The notes under the pieces: model-generated | The model's database searches: none | The model's input: only the letters and a program-made list of their open reading frames with translations | Told to the model about the DNA's origin: nothing | Made by a program: the position numbers and the translations under genes | DNA from: Hoeflea_A sp965216535 | GTDB taxonomy: Bacteria > Pseudomonadota > Alphaproteobacteria > Rhizobiales > Rhizobiaceae | DNA: 64,000 nt | NCBI GenBank assembly: GCA_965216535.1 | Contig: OZ244175.1 | Span: forward strand, 4,154,001-4,218,000 | Direction: 5' to 3' | In this document: positions 60,664 to 64,000 of the stretch, piece after piece | How the letters are laid out: each line of letters begins with the position of its first letter | How positions within the stretch are numbered: position 1 is the first letter of the stretch

Positions 60664-61725
60664 TCAGTCTCCATCCAGCGGCGAAAAGGTGGTCGGCAGG
60701 CCCAGCGCCTCGGCCGTCTGTTCACCGATCAGGTTCTGCAGTGAGCGGGTTACGACCACAAGATAGCTCAGGTTCGACGAAATTCCAGGTGCTGTAACGA
60801 TCGTCTCGATCGACCCCTTCAACTCGGATAACGCCTTGAAAGCATTATCGAACTCGAACTCGACGGAGCCGGCGATCCACTGCCGGTCTTGCGGAAGTCC
60901 TTGAAGAAGACCCGAGATCTGGATCAGATCCCGCATCCCCATCAGCGAGGCGGCGATCATCTCCCGGGTCTGGTTGCTGCGCCAGAACAGAGCGCGTTTG
61001 TAGGGCTTCTTCTCGATACCGAACGGAGCAATGGGCTTCAGTTGCTGATCGCGAATGATCTCCAGACCGTTTGAGATCAGGCCGACCAGCGCGGCTATCG
61101 CTTCCTTGTCGTTTCGATACAGGTCATTGGTCGGTCCCGGCTCGGACCAGACACCGGCAAACCCCGACGGGTCCTGCCAATCTTCCGAAACCGATTGGGA
61201 AATGGAAGCGATGTTGCGAGCCACTGCCAATGCGAATTGGCAACGGTAACCATCACTTGAGCCAACAAGGCCATCTGATCCGCTGCCGAAGAGCAGAAAC
61301 TCCAGGGCTCCAAACCCTTGCAGCGCAACACTCTTGGCATAGAGCGCCCCGGGATTGAGCAGCGACTGGTCCTGGGTGGCAAGGGCTCTCTGCACCTGCT
61401 TCAACCCGATGGAGCGGCGGTCTGGCCAGAACAGAAGCCGATCGCGACGATTGTCGGTTTCAAGCGGCCCGATGCGCAGAAAGTTGATGCGACCAAGACC
61501 CTGAACCGCGAAGCGAAATCCATCACGGGCATCCGCGAGCGAGGCTGCGGTGGCGGATTGGCACAGCCGGTCGACATCGGAGGCAAGAATATCGCTGTTT
61601 TCTGCAAACCGCTCAACGTTCGGGATGATATAGCCGGAGATGCCGTTACGAACGGATGAAGCGTTCGCAGCCGCAGCGCTAGCGCCAAACAGGACCAGGA
61701 GAATCCCGACAAGCAATCCGCGCAT
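60664..61725 (-). CDS. Imelysin (peptidase M75/IrpA-like) family protein
   Basis: A 353-residue periplasmic protein with a signal peptide (residues 1-22, ASAAAAN) and an all-helical imelysin fold. The family landmarks are GFGALEFLLFG (GxHxxE-like position) and the paired helical repeats. These proteins are linked to iron uptake, but their chemistry is unsettled. ATG 61725 is chosen for the signal peptide; the frame is open to 61929. The usual partners, a second imelysin (IrpA) and a di-heme oxidoreductase, are not next to it here. Confidence 0.88.
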   Translation of the reverse strand: MRGLLVGILLVLFGASAAAANASSVRNGISGYIIPNVERFAENSDILASDVDRLCQSATAASLADARDGFRFAVQGLGRINFLRIGPLETDNRRDRLLFWPDRRSIGLKQVQRALATQDQSLLNPGALYAKSVALQGFGALEFLLFGSGSDGLVGSSDGYRCQFALAVARNIASISQSVSEDWQDPSGFAGVWSEPGPTNDLYRNDKEAIAALVGLISNGLEIIRDQQLKPIAPFGIEKKPYKRALFWRSNQTREMIAASLMGMRDLIQISGLLQGLPQDRQWIAGSVEFEFDNAFKALSELKGSIETIVTAPGISSNLSYLVVVTRSLQNLIGEQTAEALGLPTTFSPLDGD

Positions 61726-61928
61726 GGTTCGACCTTTTGTCACAAACACCACTGTTCCGGCACTACCGCCTTTGGCGGTGTTTCGCAACGCCCCTGCAGG
61801 TTTCCAATTGTTTGGTCGGATAGTCAGATTGGGATGTCCGTTTGGTGTTAGCACCAAAGGCCGTGTATCATCCGGCACCTTCATACTTTGAGTTGCAACC
61901 TCGAACGAACCGTGAAGAGGAGACGACA

Positions 61929-62360
61929 ATGACGCAAGCTCATAAGGACGTCGTTCGGAGAGTCTACTACGAACTCTTCAACAAGGACCGCCTGGAATTG
62001 ATCCCGCAGCTCTATTGCGAAGATTGCATTGCGCGAGACCCGGCCAATACCCAAACCATGCAAGGTCATGAACACTTACAAGAGTTGCTCAAGGCCTACC
62101 GCACGGCGCTTCCAAACCATCAATACGAGGTGCTGGATATGGTGGCTGAAGATGACAAGGTCTCCATCCGCTGGATGGTCGACGTCGATACTGAGCGGGA
62201 TCTGGAGGTCGAAGGGCTTTCAATCGTTCGGTTTCGCGATGGCCGAATTTGTGAAATCTGGCAGCATTGGGACAACCTGGGACTGCTAAAGAAGCTAGGG
62301 GCTGTCGATCGGGAAGTTACCGTGGCAAGTGCCATCGCCAGCCTTTCGGCCGATCAATGA
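61929..62360 (+). CDS. SnoaL-like/ester cyclase family protein
   Basis: A 143-residue NTF2-fold protein of the SnoaL-like polyketide cyclase type: helix HKDVVRRVYYELFNKDRLELI, the GHEHLQELLKAYRTALPNHQYEVLDMVAEDDKV block, and ICEIWQHWDNLGLLKKLG near the end. Such proteins act on small carbonyl compounds, but many have no known substrate. GGAG lies 8 nt before ATG 61929. It is divergent from the imelysin gene and alone on its strand. Confidence 0.87.
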   Translation: MTQAHKDVVRRVYYELFNKDRLELIPQLYCEDCIARDPANTQTMQGHEHLQELLKAYRTALPNHQYEVLDMVAEDDKVSIRWMVDVDTERDLEVEGLSIVRFRDGRICEIWQHWDNLGLLKKLGAVDREVTVASAIASLSADQ

Positions 62361-62394
62361 TCGCGTAGGGGCGCGGATGAGCTCTGCGCCCTCG

Positions 62395-62676
62395 CTAATG
62401 TGCGTTCTGCGTCGTTTGACCGCTGATTGAGCCGGCCCTCGGCCTCGGTCTGACGAGCGCACTGAATTGTGCGTGAGGCATTTCCATCTCGTCGTCGTTA
62501 ACGCCGAAATAGTCGCAAATCTTGCGCATGATCCGTTTGGACGGGCGCGTCTTGCCGTTGAGATAACGATTGAACTGCAATCTGTTGATGTCCAGATCAC
62601 GGCACGTCTCAGCAGCGGTTCGATGCCGATCGCACAAGAGGTTCAGGTTCTTCTGCAGGTTTGTAGGCATGTTCAT
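62395..62676 (-). CDS. XRE-type DNA-binding protein, possibly truncated
   Basis: A 93-residue protein whose first 65 residues form an XRE-type helix-turn-helix (NLNLLCDRHRTAAETCRDLDINRLQFNRYLNGKTRPSKRIMRKICDYFGV). Relatives with this pattern that I recall are about 200 or more residues long and carry a C-terminal effector domain. Here the protein stops soon after the DNA-binding part in a low-complexity tail (RPRPRAGSISGQTTQNAH). It may be a truncated regulator or a naturally short one. Confidence 0.75.
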   Translation of the reverse strand: MNMPTNLQKNLNLLCDRHRTAAETCRDLDINRLQFNRYLNGKTRPSKRIMRKICDYFGVNDDEMEMPHAQFSALVRPRPRAGSISGQTTQNAH

Positions 62677-62815
62677 CCTAAACCATATGGCGCTGATTCT
62701 CCGATAGTCCAGCGCAGTTAAGCCACCCCTTCGTCTTCGACTTTATCATCCCGTCAGTCTTGAAACCAGCGCAATGTTTCAAATGGTTACATTATCGTGA
62801 ACGCTCGTGACTCCA

Positions 62816-64000
62816 TTAGGGCCCCTCCCACCCCTCAAGAAACATCGTCATTTCCTCATTCCCGCTAACGTCAACCAGCTCGGGGCGCAATTCCGCACCA
62901 GCCTCCAAAAGCAGCCGTGCGCAGGTCACGTGATCCCGGTTTTTGGCGCCGGGACAAAATTCCGCCCCATGAACGACCGTCCCGAGTGCGTCACCTCCGT
63001 ACGCGTTCCGACGACTCATATCTGCATCGAACGTCAAAAATAGGGCGACGTGCTCGGGCAACCCTTCCCATCCGGCGATGTGAAGCGGTGTCATGTCCAT
63101 ATCCTCGGTTGCAATCGGATCGAGACCAGCAGCCACCAAGGCCTTGAGGTGGTCCATATGTCCGGGCCGCCCTGCCAGTTGTGTCAGCAGTTTGCGGTCG
63201 CCCGGCGACAGATCCTGTTGCCTCAGCGGCGACACCGGCGCCCAGCCCCGGGCGCAATCCGCCAGGATCGTTTCGGTGTCGGAGAGCCTTGACGATGCGT
63301 TGCGCCGTTCCAGCAGCTCGGCAATCCCGTGGTTGCCGTAGATACGCGCCATTGCATAGGCAGTGTGCCCCTCCCACATGATTCCGGAATCGGCCCCATA
63401 ATCGAGAAGCAATGCGCCTAATTCGGCGGAACAAAACCGCCTTGCCGCTTGGTGAAGTGCAGGAATGGAATCAACGGCTTGTCCGCTGGGATGCCCCGCG
63501 ACCGTTTCATTTGGATCCGCACCGTATTCGAGTAGCAAACGCACTGCTTCTACATCGCCGAAATCCAACGCCCGTGGCAGCGCATTGGTTCCGCGCGTCG
63601 AAACGCCATGCTGCATCAGTAGCTTGAGGCCCTCCGTGTGGCCAAGTTCGGTTGCATGGTAGAGGCTCTCGTCATCATTCGGATTGGCACCGTGCTCCAG
63701 CAACCAGCGCGCCAGCTGCATGTTTCCAGCATGCCCGAGAGCGCCATAGAGCGCAGATATGCGGTGGTCCGACCCCGGCTCCGCAGCATAACCGTCATTC
63801 ACGTCGGCTCCGTTTTCGACCAGCAAGGCCAAAATGCGCTCGATGTCATCCTGCCGCCCTGGGGCGAACCGAAAATATTGCGAATAGGCAAGATGCAGGA
63901 TGGGCGAACGGACCCCGACGATCCTTGTGGCGGCGGTCGGATCCCGCTCAACCGTTCGACGCACCGTTTCCCAATCATAGGTAGCCACCTGAAGCCCGAA
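62816..64000 (-). CDS. Ankyrin repeat protein (5' end beyond the window)
   Basis: At least 394 residues, open to the right edge without a clear start; a GTG at 63988 is possible but has no visible Shine-Dalgarno. About eight ankyrin repeats are seen, with typical pieces LLVENGADVNDG, WLLEHGANPNDD, LLLEYGADPNET, LLLDYGAD and TPLHIAGWEG. No signal peptide is visible in the part present. Such proteins bind other proteins; the partner is unknown. The gene is convergent with nothing and ends 139 bp from the XRE gene. Confidence 0.85.
   Translation of the reverse strand, partial: FGLQVATYDWETVRRTVERDPTAATRIVGVRSPILHLAYSQYFRFAPGRQDDIERILALLVENGADVNDGYAAEPGSDHRISALYGALGHAGNMQLARWLLEHGANPNDDESLYHATELGHTEGLKLLMQHGVSTRGTNALPRALDFGDVEAVRLLLEYGADPNETVAGHPSGQAVDSIPALHQAARRFCSAELGALLLDYGADSGIMWEGHTAYAMARIYGNHGIAELLERRNASSRLSDTETILADCARGWAPVSPLRQQDLSPGDRKLLTQLAGRPGHMDHLKALVAAGLDPIATEDMDMTPLHIAGWEGLPEHVALFLTFDADMSRRNAYGGDALGTVVHGAEFCPGAKNRDHVTCARLLLEAGAELRPELVDVSGNEEMTMFLEGWEGP

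Overview
The window looks like chromosomal DNA of an alphaproteobacterium, most likely of the order Hyphomicrobiales (Rhizobiales). The grounds are an NDUFA12-type complex I accessory subunit next to a DUF2155 gene and aat, the run gyrA-coaD-ppi-ppi-queA-tgt, the block rlpA-dacF-tmk-holB-metG-tatD-MBL, high GC content and several TTG/GTG starts. The genus cannot be fixed from the sequence alone.

Layout. 1-3768: a DUF6455 gene under a perfect FNR/FixK box, then gatB, a GNAT acetyltransferase, the NDUFA12 protein and DUF2155. 3769-9036 (minus strand): aat, accC, accB, aroQ, a DsbA-like oxidoreductase and a BepA-like M48 peptidase. 9188-18093 (plus): an aminotransferase, gyrA, coaD, two cyclophilins, queA and tgt. 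Two very small membrane-protein genes lie on the minus strand between gyrA and coaD. 18106-21970 (minus): glutathione-dependent formaldehyde detoxification (adhC, DUF188, fghA) with a thioredoxin-reductase-like flavoprotein and an XRE regulator. 22221-28000: an ion channel, a pentapeptide protein, lipB, tRNA-Leu(GAG), a glycosyltransferase, an aldo/keto reductase and two tandem paralogues of an unknown family. 28171-35626: a dipeptide-type ABC transporter without its ATPases, mazG, an MFS permease, a HAD phosphatase, an NTF2-like protein and an AAA ATPase. 35708-44601 (minus): one long cell-envelope and DNA-replication block.

From tRNA-Ser(UGA) at 45 kb onward the region is accessory. It holds an IS481-family element next to the decayed end of a second one, gene debris, a large RTX protein that appears to have lost its 3' end, and an FAD monooxygenase fused to cytochrome b5. 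A leaderless sterol-desaturase-family hydroxylase follows, then a translationally coupled cysteine-synthase-like plus amino-acid-decarboxylase pair. After several small unknown proteins come an imelysin/DUF1513 iron-related pair, a SnoaL-like protein, a short XRE protein and an ankyrin-repeat gene running off the right edge.

The observations most worth following are the monooxygenase-cytochrome b5 fusion with its redox neighbours, the coupled PLP-enzyme pair, a Tgt that lacks three of the four canonical zinc ligands, the FNR box on the cysteine-rich DUF6455 gene, the pair of micro-membrane proteins between gyrA and coaD, and the tandem unknown paralogues at 27 kb. I found no CRISPR array, rRNA operon, prophage or complete secretion system.
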